64,000 nt of DNA from Shinella sp. H4-D48 (GCF_022637395.1 NZ_CP093337.1:2526001-2590000), one strand, 5' to 3'. Counted from the stretch's first letter, positions 27,830 through 36,828 are shown. Numbers and translations: made by a program. The notes: generated by a model from the letters alone, not told the origin.

Positions 27830-30163
27830 CTATCGGGCGGCGTGGCGCAATTGCGCGGCGGCAGCGACCATGTTGACGAGCGCGGGCCTGACCTCTTCCC
27901 ATTTGCGAGTCTTGAGGCCGCAATCGGGGTTGATCCACAGCTGGCGATCCGCCAGGCGCTGGCGGGCGAGCGACAGGAGGTCGGTCATCTCACCGATATC
28001 GGGCACGCGCTGCGAGTGAATGTCATAGACGCCGGGGCCGATCTCGTTGGGATACTGGAAGTTCCTGAAGGCATCGAGCAGCTCCATCTTCGAGCGCGAG
28101 GTCTCGATGGAGATGACGTCGGCATCCATGGCGGCGATGGCCGAGATGATGTCGTTGAACTCCGAGTAGCACATGTGGGTGTGGATCTGCGTCTCGTCCG
28201 CCACGCCACTCGAGCACAGCCGGAAGGATTCGACCGCCCAGTCCAGATAATGCTGCCAGTCCCGATGGCGCAGCGGCAGGCCTTCGCGCAAAGCGGCCTC
28301 GTCGATCTGGATCATCTTCGCGCCGGCCGCCTCGAGATCGGCGACTTCGTAGCGGATGGCGAGCGCGATCTGTCGGCAGGTGGCGCTGCGCGGGATATCG
28401 TCCCGCACGAAGGACCAGTTGAGGATCGTCACCGGGCCCGTCAGCATGCCCTTCACAGGCTTTTCGGTCAGCGACTGCGCATATTGCCACCAGCGAACGG
28501 TCATCGGGTTCGGCCGCGAGACGTCGCCGAAGATGATCGGCGGGCGGACATAGCGCGAGCCGTAGCTCTGTACCCAGGCGTGCTGCGTGAAGGCGAAGCC
28601 GGCAAGCTGCTCGCCGAAATACTGCACCATGTCGTTCCTTTCGAACTCGCCGTGCACCAGCACATCCAGCCCGATCTCCTCCTGCCAGCGGATCGCCGCA
28701 GCCGTCTCCTTTTGCAGAAAGGTCTCGTAATCCTTGTAGCTCAGCGCGCCCTTGGCGTGGGCGGAGCGTGCCTTGCGGACTTCGCTGGTCTGCGGGAAGG
28801 AGCCGATCGTCGTTGTGGGGAAGAGCGGCAGGTCGAGTGCCTTTGCCTGGAGCGCGCGGCGATGCTCGAAGGGGCTCTTGCGGCGCGTCATCGCCGCATC
28901 GATGCCGGCAATGCGGCCCTGCACCAGGGGATCGGTTACCTTCGGCGAGGACGCTCGCGCCGCCACCGCCTGCGCGGCCTCGTTGATCGCCTCCCACACG
29001 CCATCCCTGCCCTGTGCAAGCCCTTGGCCGAGCGTTGCAAGCTCGCCCAGCTTCTGGGTGGCGAAGGACAGCCAGCTTTTCAGCTCCGCATCGAGCCCGG
29101 TTTCGAGCGCAAGGTCGATCGGCACATGCAGGAGCGAGCACGAGGCGGCGACTTCGACCTTGTCAGCCCCCCGAGCGGCGACGACCGGCGCCAGCCGCTC
29201 CAGGATGGCGGCAAGATCGGCCCGCCAGATGTTGCGCCCGTCGATGACGCCGAGCGAAAGGACCTGATCGGCCCGGACAACCTTCAGGATTGCATCAAGC
29301 TGGTTCGGCGCGCGCACGAGATCGACATGGAGGCCGGCGACCTGAAGGGCGGCCGCGGCATTGAGATTGTCCCCCGGCGCGCCGAAATAGGTGGCAAGCA
29401 TGATGTTCAGCCCGGGTGCGGCCTTGGCGAAGGCCTCATAGGCCAGTTTGAAGGCATGGCGCTCGCCTTCGGTGAGGTCGAGGGCGAGGATCGGCTCATC
29501 GACCTGCACCCAGTCGGCGCCGGCGGCGCGCAGCCGGCGGAACAGCTCTTCATAGACGGGCAGCAGCTTCGCCAGAAGATCGAGCGGCTTGAACGTGGAG
29601 GGGCGCGCCTTGGCGAGCTTGAGGAAGGTGACCGGCCCCAGAACGACCGGGCGGGTGTGGATGCCGAGCGCCCTGGCCTCGAGGAAATGATCGACGGGCT
29701 TCTGTGAGGTCAGGGCGAAGGCCTGATCCTCGGAAACTTCGGGCACCATGTAGTGGTAGTTGGTGTCGAACCATTTGGTCATCTCGAGCGCGGGAACGCC
29801 GTGGCCATGGTGGGCATGGCCGCAATCGGCGTGGCCATCGCGCTCACTGCCGCGCGCCATCGCGAAATAGGTGGCAAGCGACACGTCGCCGCCCGTCCAG
29901 CCATATGCCGGCGGAATGGCGCCGACCATCACGGCCGTGTCGAGAACGTGGTCATAGAGCGAAAAATCGTTCGAGGGGATCTTGGTGATCCCGATGTCGC
30001 GCTGGAGCGCCCAGTTTTCGGCGCGCAGCTTCCGGGCGGTTTCGAGCAGGTCGGCCTCGGCAACCTTGCCGGACCAGAAGCCTTCCAGCGCGAATTTCAG
30101 CTCGCGGTGGCGGCCGATACGCGGAAAGCCGAGCGAAGCGACGGAGAGAGTTTTGTTGGACAT
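27830..30163 (-). CDS. metE: Cobalamin-independent methionine synthase MetE
   Basis: 777 aa, normal MetE size. It transfers a methyl group from 5-methyltetrahydropteroyl-triglutamate to homocysteine. Two barrel halves are visible: N-terminal ASLGFPRIGRHRELKFALE and C-terminal TTTIGSFPQTSEVRKAR. Zinc ligands are in THMCYSEFNDI (His, Cys), in the glutamate of the following barrel strand, and in NPDCGLKTRKWEEV (Cys). The ATG at 30163 has GGGG seven bases upstream; the ATG two codons earlier has poor spacing. It is controlled by a cobalamin riboswitch, so it should be made only when B12 is scarce. Confidence 0.97.
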   Translation of the reverse strand: MSNKTLSVASLGFPRIGRHRELKFALEGFWSGKVAEADLLETARKLRAENWALQRDIGITKIPSNDFSLYDHVLDTAVMVGAIPPAYGWTGGDVSLATYFAMARGSERDGHADCGHAHHGHGVPALEMTKWFDTNYHYMVPEVSEDQAFALTSQKPVDHFLEARALGIHTRPVVLGPVTFLKLAKARPSTFKPLDLLAKLLPVYEELFRRLRAAGADWVQVDEPILALDLTEGERHAFKLAYEAFAKAAPGLNIMLATYFGAPGDNLNAAAALQVAGLHVDLVRAPNQLDAILKVVRADQVLSLGVIDGRNIWRADLAAILERLAPVVAARGADKVEVAASCSLLHVPIDLALETGLDAELKSWLSFATQKLGELATLGQGLAQGRDGVWEAINEAAQAVAARASSPKVTDPLVQGRIAGIDAAMTRRKSPFEHRRALQAKALDLPLFPTTTIGSFPQTSEVRKARSAHAKGALSYKDYETFLQKETAAAIRWQEEIGLDVLVHGEFERNDMVQYFGEQLAGFAFTQHAWVQSYGSRYVRPPIIFGDVSRPNPMTVRWWQYAQSLTEKPVKGMLTGPVTILNWSFVRDDIPRSATCRQIALAIRYEVADLEAAGAKMIQIDEAALREGLPLRHRDWQHYLDWAVESFRLCSSGVADETQIHTHMCYSEFNDIISAIAAMDADVISIETSRSKMELLDAFRNFQYPNEIGPGVYDIHSQRVPDIGEMTDLLSLARQRLADRQLWINPDCGLKTRKWEEVRPALVNMVAAAAQLRHAAR

Positions 30164-30247
30164 GGACATACCCCATTGGTTTGTGGGGGCATGGGTAAGC
30201 GGACGCGTGCAAAAGCCGCCGCAATCGACGGGCTGCAGCAACCACCG

Positions 30248-30269
30248 GGACACCCCGCCCGTGGACGTT
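30248..30269 (-). repeat. Expression-platform segment shared with the nrd riboswitch
   Basis: Identical over 22 bases to 26439-26460. On the minus strand CCACGGG here can pair with CCCGGTGG about 8 bases further on, and its CACGGG can instead pair with CCCGTG inside the aptamer end. Such competing pairings fit a switching element. Confidence 0.75.
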
Positions 30270-30279
30270 ATTTCGTCTT

Positions 30280-30459
30280 GGCAGGTCTCCTGGCTCACGG
30301 GTCATCGCCGCTGTCCGTCTTCCCAAGGCATCGCCTCAGTGACATCGCTGGACAACAGCTCGCCGTTTACAGTTGCGGGGGCAGCCCCGGCCTTGCCGAT
30401 CATCTCGGCGCACCGGATTCCCTCTTAGCCCCGCAGCAGCAGAACTGCCCCGGGGAACC
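30280..30459 (-). promoter_or_regulatory. Cobalamin riboswitch upstream of metE
   Basis: Minus-strand blocks in order: GGTTCCCC, GGGGCTAAGAGGGAATCCGG, GGGGCTGCCCCCGCAACTGT, AAACGGCGAGC, GTCACTGAGGCG, GCCTTGGGAAGACGG, and GAGCCAGGAGACCTGCC. This is a full consensus B12 aptamer and metE is a classic target. The aptamer ends about 117 bases before the metE start. Confidence 0.97.
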
Positions 30460-30470
30460 ATGACACGGGC

Positions 30471-30499
30471 ATATCTCCCGACAATCATTTGGAAGTCAA
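30471..30499 (-). promoter_or_regulatory. metE promoter
   Basis: TTGACT and AGATAT are separated by 17 bases on the minus strand. The predicted start point (about 30464) is just ahead of the riboswitch. Confidence 0.65.
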
Positions 30500-30504
30500 T
30501 AGAT

Positions 30505-30520
30505 ATAAAGAAATCTTTAT
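30505..30520. promoter_or_regulatory. Palindrome upstream of the metE promoter (possible SahR site)
   Basis: ATAAAGA-AA-TCTTTAT is a near-perfect palindrome five bases upstream of the -35 box. From memory it resembles binding sites of the ArsR-type methionine-cycle regulator SahR in Proteobacteria. No sahR gene is in the window, so the identity is tentative. Confidence 0.45.
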
Positions 30521-30756
30521 GTCTTTATTCGTTTTGACGGCACTTTGGCGCGCCCAGACGCCAAGATGTTCTGTCAGCGGCCAGACCAGGAGCCGCGCTT
30601 GCGTCGCCAGCCAATAGCCTTTTTAAGCCGCCGAAGTGGAAAGTGTCGATTGACGCGATGACGCCTTGCCCATCGCCATCCGGTGTCTCTCAAACCGAGG
30701 TCCCAGGCGAATAGTCAGAAACCACCGACTCCAGACGGCCGACACTTGGGCGTTCA
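30521..30756. other. Intergenic stretch without a recognised gene
   Basis: Between the metE control region and the 3' end of the Rieske oxygenase gene. I see no ORF with a credible start, no tRNA and no good terminator hairpin. It holds only the upstream flank of the metE promoter. Confidence 0.5.
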
Positions 30757-31983
30757 TCAGGGACGGCTGATCTCGTCGAGATACCACTCGATGTAGCGCA
30801 GCTCGTTCTGCTCCATCGGCGCAATCGGGCCAGGCACGAAATAGTGCGACTGCACGCCGCGTGCGGTGTGCTCGATGATCGCTTTGTCCTCTTCCGTCGT
30901 AACCTTCCACAGCCAGGTGAGCTTGGCGAGGTCGTAATCCCTGCCCTCCTCCGCCTTGCCGTCGACCAGCCAGATCAGTTCCATCTCGCAGCTTTCCGCG
31001 GATTTCGGAATGAAGCGATAGATCATGCCGTGATCGGGATAGCAGACGAGGAACGTGGTGCCGCCGAGATGGATGGAGGTGACGCCGCCATCGAAATCGG
31101 AGAAGCGGCCCATCAGCGGCGCGACCGCCTTGCCGTCCTCGCTGCCGCTCTGCACGCCGTCATAGAGGGCATAGCGGAAGGCGTGGATCGCCTCGCGGCC
31201 CTCCCGGGACGTCTGCCAGTGATTGCCCGAGCCGACCTCGATGCCGAGCGCGCAGGTGCGCGCCTCCATCGCCTCGTTCAGCGCCTCGATCATATGCAGC
31301 GGCTGTTCCAACGCATGGGTCTGCGAATATTCCGGATGCGCCGGGCCGCAATGATAACATTCGACATAGTTCTCGACTGCGAGCTTCCAGTTCGCCGCCA
31401 CTGGATAGGACTCGCGATGGGCCACCTTCGCACTCGCCCAGCCATATTGTCCGCAGGTGGCGTGCAGCAGGTTCTCGACCTCGGAGAAATCGAGTGGCTG
31501 CTCGGCGAAGGAGATGAAGATCAACCCCTCGACCACGCGCACATTGAGCGTCTTCAGGCCATGATCCTCGCGTTTGAAATCCTTCGGCATCAGCCGCGCG
31601 GCCTTGAGGCTGCCGTCGTTGCCGTAGGTCCACGCATGATAGGGACAGACGAAGACGCGCGCATTGCCCTTCTGTTTCGTGCAGACCTCAGCGCCGCGAT
31701 GGCGACAGACGTTCAGCACCGCATGGATACTGCCATCCGCAGCCCGCGTCACGATCACCTGTTCCGTGTCGATGCGGAAGACCTCGAAATCGTTGACGTT
31801 CGGGATCACGCTCTCATGCGCGATACAGTGCCAGTGCCGGCGGAAGACACGCTCCATGTCGCGCCGGTAAATCTCCGCATCCTGATAAAACGCCCGCGCC
31901 AGCCCATGCCCCGCCCGATGGCCCGCCACAAGACCATCGATGCGATCGCCAACACCATCGATTACAGCTTCAAGAGCACTCAT
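30757..31983 (-). CDS. Rieske non-heme iron oxygenase, alpha subunit
   Basis: 408 aa from the preferred ATG (MSALEAVIDG). The Rieske [2Fe-2S] motif is CRHRGAEVC...CPYHAWTYG (about residues 90-115). The catalytic mononuclear iron site is in NYVECYHCGPAHPEYS, giving the two histidines, with an aspartate expected near the C-terminus. The WKLAVENYVECYHC run resembles quaternary-amine demethylases such as GbcA and stachydrine/carnitine oxygenases. No reductase partner gene is adjacent, so electrons must come from elsewhere. Given the bet operon in the same window, glycine betaine or a related betaine is a reasonable but unproven substrate. Confidence 0.88.
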   Translation of the reverse strand: MSALEAVIDGVGDRIDGLVAGHRAGHGLARAFYQDAEIYRRDMERVFRRHWHCIAHESVIPNVNDFEVFRIDTEQVIVTRAADGSIHAVLNVCRHRGAEVCTKQKGNARVFVCPYHAWTYGNDGSLKAARLMPKDFKREDHGLKTLNVRVVEGLIFISFAEQPLDFSEVENLLHATCGQYGWASAKVAHRESYPVAANWKLAVENYVECYHCGPAHPEYSQTHALEQPLHMIEALNEAMEARTCALGIEVGSGNHWQTSREGREAIHAFRYALYDGVQSGSEDGKAVAPLMGRFSDFDGGVTSIHLGGTTFLVCYPDHGMIYRFIPKSAESCEMELIWLVDGKAEEGRDYDLAKLTWLWKVTTEEDKAIIEHTARGVQSHYFVPGPIAPMEQNELRYIEWYLDEISRP

Positions 31984-32143
31984 CCCGCGCATGACCTTCA
32001 ATGACAATTTGAAGGCAGTATTCCGGGGTACCTGGCGGCCGACAAGATGGCGGAGAGAGGGGAATTAATCGAGGAGGTCGATTAGAGCGCCGCTCATGCG
32101 GCTTGTTCGACAAAGCCGGAACCGCCGGGGCTGCTGACGCCGC

Positions 32144-33484
32144 CTAGACTGGCTGGGCTAAACGCTCTTCATGCTCACCCCGCATACGGTCTTCCTGCGC
32201 GAGACTAATCGCGAACACGGTCGCCGCTCCCAGAATGAAGAAGGATTCCCCCAATGCGAGGCGATTATTGGAGTTTGTCGTTATCGTGCAGAAGAAGAAG
32301 AAGCTTAAACTGTAAAGATAGGCCGTTAGACTTGAGGAAATGACGCCGCCACGGTGCGCAGCATTGATGCGGCGGACAGCGGTCGCGACAAAAACAAGGA
32401 GAAAGGCCATTCCGAGAATGCCATGGCGGACCATGATTTCAAGATAGCCGTTGTGGATTAGCGTGAAGCCCACATCCGCATAGGTCGTCTTGCGCCACTC
32501 ACGCAGCCATTCATTGCCCCATCCCACAAACGGAGCAGCCTGGATCAATTCAATGGCGTTCGACCACAATTTCAGACGCTCGCGCATGGAGGATGGTGTT
32601 GCAGGATCAACAATCGCCCTTTGCATGGACGCAATCGGCCCCTCGGTCGCAACGGTATCATCCGTCAACTTCGCAGCCGCTTCGATAGTGGGGCCAGCAA
32701 CTTTCTCGACATAGGAGGCGGAAATCAAAGCCACCGCCACTGCCGTCAACAGGAGCCCGCCCAAGAGATGAAGCCGCCATCTGCCCGCATAATGGAGCAG
32801 CGCGAGAATGGCCATGAGGGCCATGACAAAGACCAGCGCCAGCCAAGCTCCTTTTGAGTGCGCGCCCAGAGCGCCGAAAAGACTGAGAATGGGTGTGAGT
32901 ACGCCCAGCCCCACCATCGGGAATTTGAAACGGCCTCTCAAACGCCCGGTTTCAGCCGCGTAGAGCAGCCAGAAGACCGAGGTCAGAAAAAGCATGCAAC
33001 TGCCGATCCCCGCATGAATGGGATTGTGATGAAACAATGGTGCCGCCCTCTCGCCTGCAATGATGACCGCAGGGTTCAACGTGGCCACGAGCGCCACAAA
33101 ACCGACGACGACAGTCAGCGTGGCAGCCGGGAAAATATAGGCTCTGGTGGCGTAGAGGGCGACGCCAACAAGCGGAAAGACGGCTGGGAAAATGTAGAGC
33201 CATTCCGACGTGCCCTTCTCCCCGGCGACAAATACACCATAGAAAAAGCGGCCTGCCGTGTAAAAAGCCCAGACGTAGCAGGCGATCGCCAGCCAGTCTC
33301 GCGAAACGCGCCGGACGCCATCCCTTTGCCAGACAACGGCAAACACAACCAGTACTATGGAGACATAGCGGTAGGTATCGCTTTCTAACAGCATGGCGGA
33401 AGCCATGAGCGCCCATAAAAGAGCAAATATTACGGCGTTCATACGGGCGCGCGATACCGAAAGCTGTTCAACCATTTCGCGCAT
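32144..33484 (-). CDS. O-antigen ligase/polymerase-like membrane protein
   Basis: 446 aa with about ten hydrophobic segments and one large periplasmic loop (about 240-350). The Wzy_C/WaaL signature is present in VGWGNEWLREWRK...LIHNGYLEIMVRHGILG, with the key histidine. It probably joins or polymerises surface glycan on lipid carriers in the inner membrane. Its start overlaps the end of the GT25 gene by 17 bases, indicating coupled translation. Base composition is visibly poorer in G+C than its neighbours (for example the AT-rich stretch near 32280-32340), suggesting later acquisition. Confidence 0.85.
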   Translation of the reverse strand: MREMVEQLSVSRARMNAVIFALLWALMASAMLLESDTYRYVSIVLVVFAVVWQRDGVRRVSRDWLAIACYVWAFYTAGRFFYGVFVAGEKGTSEWLYIFPAVFPLVGVALYATRAYIFPAATLTVVVGFVALVATLNPAVIIAGERAAPLFHHNPIHAGIGSCMLFLTSVFWLLYAAETGRLRGRFKFPMVGLGVLTPILSLFGALGAHSKGAWLALVFVMALMAILALLHYAGRWRLHLLGGLLLTAVAVALISASYVEKVAGPTIEAAAKLTDDTVATEGPIASMQRAIVDPATPSSMRERLKLWSNAIELIQAAPFVGWGNEWLREWRKTTYADVGFTLIHNGYLEIMVRHGILGMAFLLVFVATAVRRINAAHRGGVISSSLTAYLYSLSFFFFCTITTNSNNRLALGESFFILGAATVFAISLAQEDRMRGEHEERLAQPV

Positions 33485-34202
33485 ATCCGATCCTGCGAAT
33501 AGCCTCTACGATGCGGATAGCGTATGTCCTTAGCCGCTTCCACCAGGGAAACTTGGCGGCACGGTACAACGAGCTTGTTGCAATCGTCGTGCTGTCACGC
33601 CCTGGTACGGCCACGTCATGACGCGTCGTGTAGACTTTGGCACCGTAAGCCCAGCCACGTTCCAGAGCGACATCCCAAGGGTATTCCATGATTTTCAGGC
33701 CTTCGAGCACGCGCTTGGCGCCTTTTCGCGTAACAACATAACACGCGGCGGATCCTTGCGGACCATGTGCGGCACGGCCAATCTCATCGCCTTCTTGCGA
33801 GTTGGCGACATGCCTGAAGCCGACGACACGGTGGTTGCATAGCTTCACGACATCTGCATCCGGAATGGCTTCTATTATGGCTACGGCACGGGCAACAAGT
33901 GTGGTTGAAAGCTCGATGTCATCTTCGACGATGACGCCCGCGGCTTCGCCCGTTGCGTAAAATGTCGCCAGAGCCTTCAAATGGCTTCGATAGCAACCAT
34001 ACTCACCCGGCAGCATGGTGCGGCCGTTGTTGTGCTCGAAAGTTCTCTCATCACAGTCTACGCGTTCTTCCGGCGGCGTCTTTACACCATCGACTCCGGC
34101 GACACGAACAAGGCCAAAGCCTAAATCGTCCGCACGCCTAGATAGACTAGTCCAGCGTTCAACCGAACGATCCAGATTAATCGCGTAAATGCGGATGTCC
34201 AT
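33468..34202 (-). CDS. Glycosyltransferase family 25 (LPS biosynthesis)
   Basis: 244 aa. The GT25 signature is at the N-terminus: MDIRIYAINLDRSVERWTSLSRRA, followed by RVAGVDGVKTPPEE, then LPGEYGCYRSHLKALATF, and the metal-binding VIVEDDIELSTTL (EDD). SAACYVVTRKGAKRVLEGL matches the conserved central region. Members add galactose or similar sugars to lipooligosaccharide. It is the first gene of a two-gene unit with the O-antigen ligase-like protein. G+C is lower than in flanking genes, and the unit lies beside tRNA-Gln. Confidence 0.9.
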   Translation of the reverse strand: MDIRIYAINLDRSVERWTSLSRRADDLGFGLVRVAGVDGVKTPPEERVDCDERTFEHNNGRTMLPGEYGCYRSHLKALATFYATGEAAGVIVEDDIELSTTLVARAVAIIEAIPDADVVKLCNHRVVGFRHVANSQEGDEIGRAAHGPQGSAACYVVTRKGAKRVLEGLKIMEYPWDVALERGWAYGAKVYTTRHDVAVPGRDSTTIATSSLYRAAKFPWWKRLRTYAIRIVEAIRRIGYARNG

Positions 34203-34370
34203 GTCCAAACCATCTTCTTGGCGCGCAAATAGCCGGTAAATGCGACGGCAAATAAAGCCTTAGGTATTTGGCATGCGCGTAGCACTCTCAGGCGCATCTC
34301 CGCAAGTGGCGCGCCGTCAGGTCAGCAGTGGGATCTGAACATGCCGATTTACTTGGACAAAAGAGTTAAA

Positions 34371-34445
34371 TGGCTGGGGCGCCAGGATTCGAACCTGGGA
34401 ATGCCGGTACCAAAAACCGGTGCCTTACCGCTTGGCGACGCCCCA
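34371..34445 (-). tRNA. tRNA-Gln (anticodon TTG)
   Basis: 75 bases on the minus strand. TGGGGCG pairs with CGCCCCA; the 3' end is GCCA. The anticodon arm CCGGT-TTTTGGT-ACCGG gives anticodon TTG (codon CAA). The T-arm GGTTCGAATCC is canonical. Confidence 0.95.
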
Positions 34446-34457
34446 ACTTGCGGGAGC

Positions 34458-34486
34458 CTGATAGCAAAGCGGGGGGGCGTGGACAA
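34458..34486 (-). promoter_or_regulatory. Promoter of tRNA-Gln
   Basis: On the minus strand TTGTCC and TATCAG are separated by 17 bases. The -10 box ends 12 bases before the tRNA. Confidence 0.5.
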
Positions 34487-34675
34487 TGCTTATGTTCTGC
34501 TTTTCTGCGATTATCTTGTGCCGAGTAGCGGGATTTGCACGGCGGTGCGAGCTTGGTGCTTGGCAAGGACTGGTGACGGGCGATAGGATTTGTGTCGGCC
34601 CTATCTGCACGGCTTCGCATGTGAGCGTGTCTGTGCGTTTTTCCGTCCCGACATCCAATTCCGCAAGGAGCCCTC

Positions 34676-34972
34676 ATGTCCCAGTTCCGCGCCCGTCCGC
34701 CGGCCGTTCCCACCGTTCTTCTTGACGATGCGATGGTGCGTGTCACGCGGTGGAATTTCGAGCCGGGTGCCGATACCGGCCATCACGTCCATGGCCTGGG
34801 CTATGTCGTCGTGCCGATGACGGATTGCGATTTCCTGATCGAGGATGAGACGGGCGAGCGGCGCGTGCCCACGACAGCGGGTGCCGTCTATCGGCGCGAG
34901 GCGGGCGTGGCGCACAATGTCGTCAATGGCGGTGACAAGCCGATGAGCTTCATCGAGATCGAATACAAGTGA
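34676..34972 (+). CDS. Cupin-fold small protein
   Basis: 98 aa single cupin barrel. The metal-binding pattern is present in part: GADTGHHVHGLGYVVVPMTD (HxH) and the later histidine in REAGVAHNVVNGGDKP. A metal-dependent isomerase or sensor role is possible but the ligand cannot be named. The start ATG follows AAGGAG. Its stop overlaps the GTG start of the next gene, so the two are likely co-translated. Confidence 0.88.
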   Translation: MSQFRARPPAVPTVLLDDAMVRVTRWNFEPGADTGHHVHGLGYVVVPMTDCDFLIEDETGERRVPTTAGAVYRREAGVAHNVVNGGDKPMSFIEIEYK

Positions 34973-35916
34973 CGGCTGCCATGCGCGACGAAAAGGACGA
35001 GAGCCCGCGTTTCGAGCGCGATTTCAGGCCGGCCTATGGCGAAGCCGTTGCCGTGGCGCCGGGCGTGCAGCGCCTCACCGTCAACAATCCGAGCCCCTTC
35101 ACCTTCCACGGCACCAACAGCTATATCGTCGGCGATCGATCCGTGGCGGTGATCGATCCCGGACCGGAGGACGAGGCGCATTTCCAGGCGCTGATGGCGG
35201 CACTTTCCGGGCGCGAGGTAACACATATCGCGGTCAGCCATACGCATCGCGATCACTCGCCGCTTGCCCGCAGGCTGAAGGCCGAGACCGGCGCCATCAT
35301 CGTCGCGGAGGGGCCGCATCGCGCCGCACGGCCGCTGCATGCCGGCGAGAGCAATCCCTTCGCCGAAAGCTCTGACACCGCTTTCGTGCCCGATGTCGCG
35401 CTGGCGCATGGCGAGCGGGTGGAAGGCGACGGCTGGGCGCTGACGGCGCTTTTGACACCGGGCCACACCGCAAACCATGCGGCCTTTGCACTGGAGGGGC
35501 CCGAAGGCATCGTCTTCTCGGCCGATCATGTCATGGCCTGGGCGACCTCCATCGTCGCGCCGCCGGATGGGTCCATGGCGGACTACATGGCGTCGCTCGA
35601 GCGGCTGCTGCAGCGGGACGACCGGCTGTATTTTCCCGGCCATGGCGGACCGGTGACAGAACCGGCGGCCTTCCTGCGCGGCCTGCGTACCCACCGGCGC
35701 ATGCGTGAACGGGCGGTGCGTGAGCGCATTCGCGCCGGCGACCGGCTGATTGCCGATATGGTGAAGGTCATCTACCGCGAGACCGATCCGCGCCTGCATG
35801 GTGCTGCAGCCCTCTCGGTGCTGGCGCATCTGGAAGACCTCATCGCCCGCGGCGAGGTGGTGACGGAGGGGGCGCCCTCGCTTTCGGGCCTCTATTTCCC
35901 CGCGCCGGGCCTCTGA
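34969..35916 (+). CDS. Metallo-beta-lactamase fold hydrolase (LACTB2-like)
   Basis: 315 aa. The metal site is SHTHRDHSPLA (HxHxDH, about residue 88), with further ligands in TPGHTANHAAF, FSADHVMAW and FPGHGGPV. The C-terminal ~80 residues form a winged-helix-like extension (RERIRAGDRLIADMVKVIYRE...LAHLEDLIARGEV) typical of LACTB2-type proteins. Human LACTB2 is an endoribonuclease; bacterial substrates are unknown. The GTG at 34969 overlaps the cupin stop; ATG 34981 is an alternative. The stop directly abuts the stop of the convergent DUF1499 gene with no base between. Confidence 0.88.
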   Translation: MTAAMRDEKDESPRFERDFRPAYGEAVAVAPGVQRLTVNNPSPFTFHGTNSYIVGDRSVAVIDPGPEDEAHFQALMAALSGREVTHIAVSHTHRDHSPLARRLKAETGAIIVAEGPHRAARPLHAGESNPFAESSDTAFVPDVALAHGERVEGDGWALTALLTPGHTANHAAFALEGPEGIVFSADHVMAWATSIVAPPDGSMADYMASLERLLQRDDRLYFPGHGGPVTEPAAFLRGLRTHRRMRERAVRERIRAGDRLIADMVKVIYRETDPRLHGAAALSVLAHLEDLIARGEVVTEGAPSLSGLYFPAPGL

Positions 35917-36828
35917 TCAGTCGCCTGCGATGCCGAGCAGTTCAGCGTCGAGCGCCTTCAGATACCCTTCCACCAGATCCGCGCCGATACCGAGGTCATG
36001 TGCGCCTGTGCGGGAGGCGGCGCGCATGTCGACCAGCGTGGTTTCGGCTTCTTCGCGCAGGCGAATGACGACGTCGAAGCGCAGGCCGAAGACCAGGCTG
36101 CGCCACTCGCCCTGCACCATCACATCGCCCGCGCTGCCGAGATGCGGCATCAAAGGCGTTTCGAGCGGGCGTGCTTCGGGTATCGGCACATCGCCCAGCG
36201 CCTCGGCCCCCTGCTCCGCCTTTGCGGGATCGACGGCAAGGTCCTCAAGATCGGTCAGGATGTTGTCCAGCCCGTCTTCCGCGACGATCCTGATGCCATA
36301 GGCGTCGGACACCTTGCGCACACCCTGATAGACGCGATCGAGCGCGCCCTCGTAGCGCCGTCCGGACAGGGCCGGATAGGCATCGAGTTGCAGCTGCCGG
36401 TCCTGCGGCGTGATCGTCTGGGCACGGGCCCGCCAGCCCTTTTCCGCCACCGGCTCGACGATCCATGGCGGCGGGGCGTTCGTATCGGTCGTCACGTCGT
36501 AGAGCGCGGGCTTGTAGATGTAGGAATAGACGGCAGCGGCCGCCACACCGAGCGGCAACAGCGCAAAGAGCAGCGCGATGAGCGACGCCTTTCCGCCGCG
36601 TGCGCCGACATGCCAGAGGCGCGCAAGCCCGACAGCCGCCATCAGGACCGCGAGGGCCGCCACGCCGCAGGCGAAGGCGGCAAGCACCAGGAAATGCGGC
36701 GTCGTGAGCGGGCCGAAGCGGTGCGCCGCGACGACGACGACAAACAGCGCGCAGGAAAACAGCGACAGGCGGCGCGCCCACTGCGCGGCGTAGGAAACGG
36801 GCCGTTCGTACTGGATGGTTATCGCCAT
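35917..36828 (-). CDS. DUF1499 family membrane protein
   Basis: 303 aa. Three hydrophobic helices occupy the N-terminal third (about 18-37, 47-70, 83-103). The C-terminal domain, about residues 110-300, matches DUF1499: VTTDTNAPPPWIV, LDRVYQGVRKVSDAYGIRIVAED and WRSLVFGLRFDVVIRLREE, ending DLGIGADLVEGYLKAL. The function of DUF1499 is not established. The ATG at 36828 precedes the first helix; the longer frame to 37065 is rejected because its extra residues look random. Its stop abuts the MBL-fold gene end-to-end. Confidence 0.85.
   Translation of the reverse strand: MAITIQYERPVSYAAQWARRLSLFSCALFVVVVAAHRFGPLTTPHFLVLAAFACGVAALAVLMAAVGLARLWHVGARGGKASLIALLFALLPLGVAAAAVYSYIYKPALYDVTTDTNAPPPWIVEPVAEKGWRARAQTITPQDRQLQLDAYPALSGRRYEGALDRVYQGVRKVSDAYGIRIVAEDGLDNILTDLEDLAVDPAKAEQGAEALGDVPIPEARPLETPLMPHLGSAGDVMVQGEWRSLVFGLRFDVVIRLREEAETTLVDMRAASRTGAHDLGIGADLVEGYLKALDAELLGIAGD

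Noticed and set aside
27791-29707. 638-aa plus-strand frame
   Set aside because: Antisense shadow of metE; composition is Arg/Ala/Gly-rich with no motif and no ribosome binding site.
32144-34445. Genomic island integrated at tRNA-Gln
   Set aside because: Low G+C and the tRNA fit, but no integrase, attachment-site repeat or mobility gene is visible, so I report only a composition anomaly.
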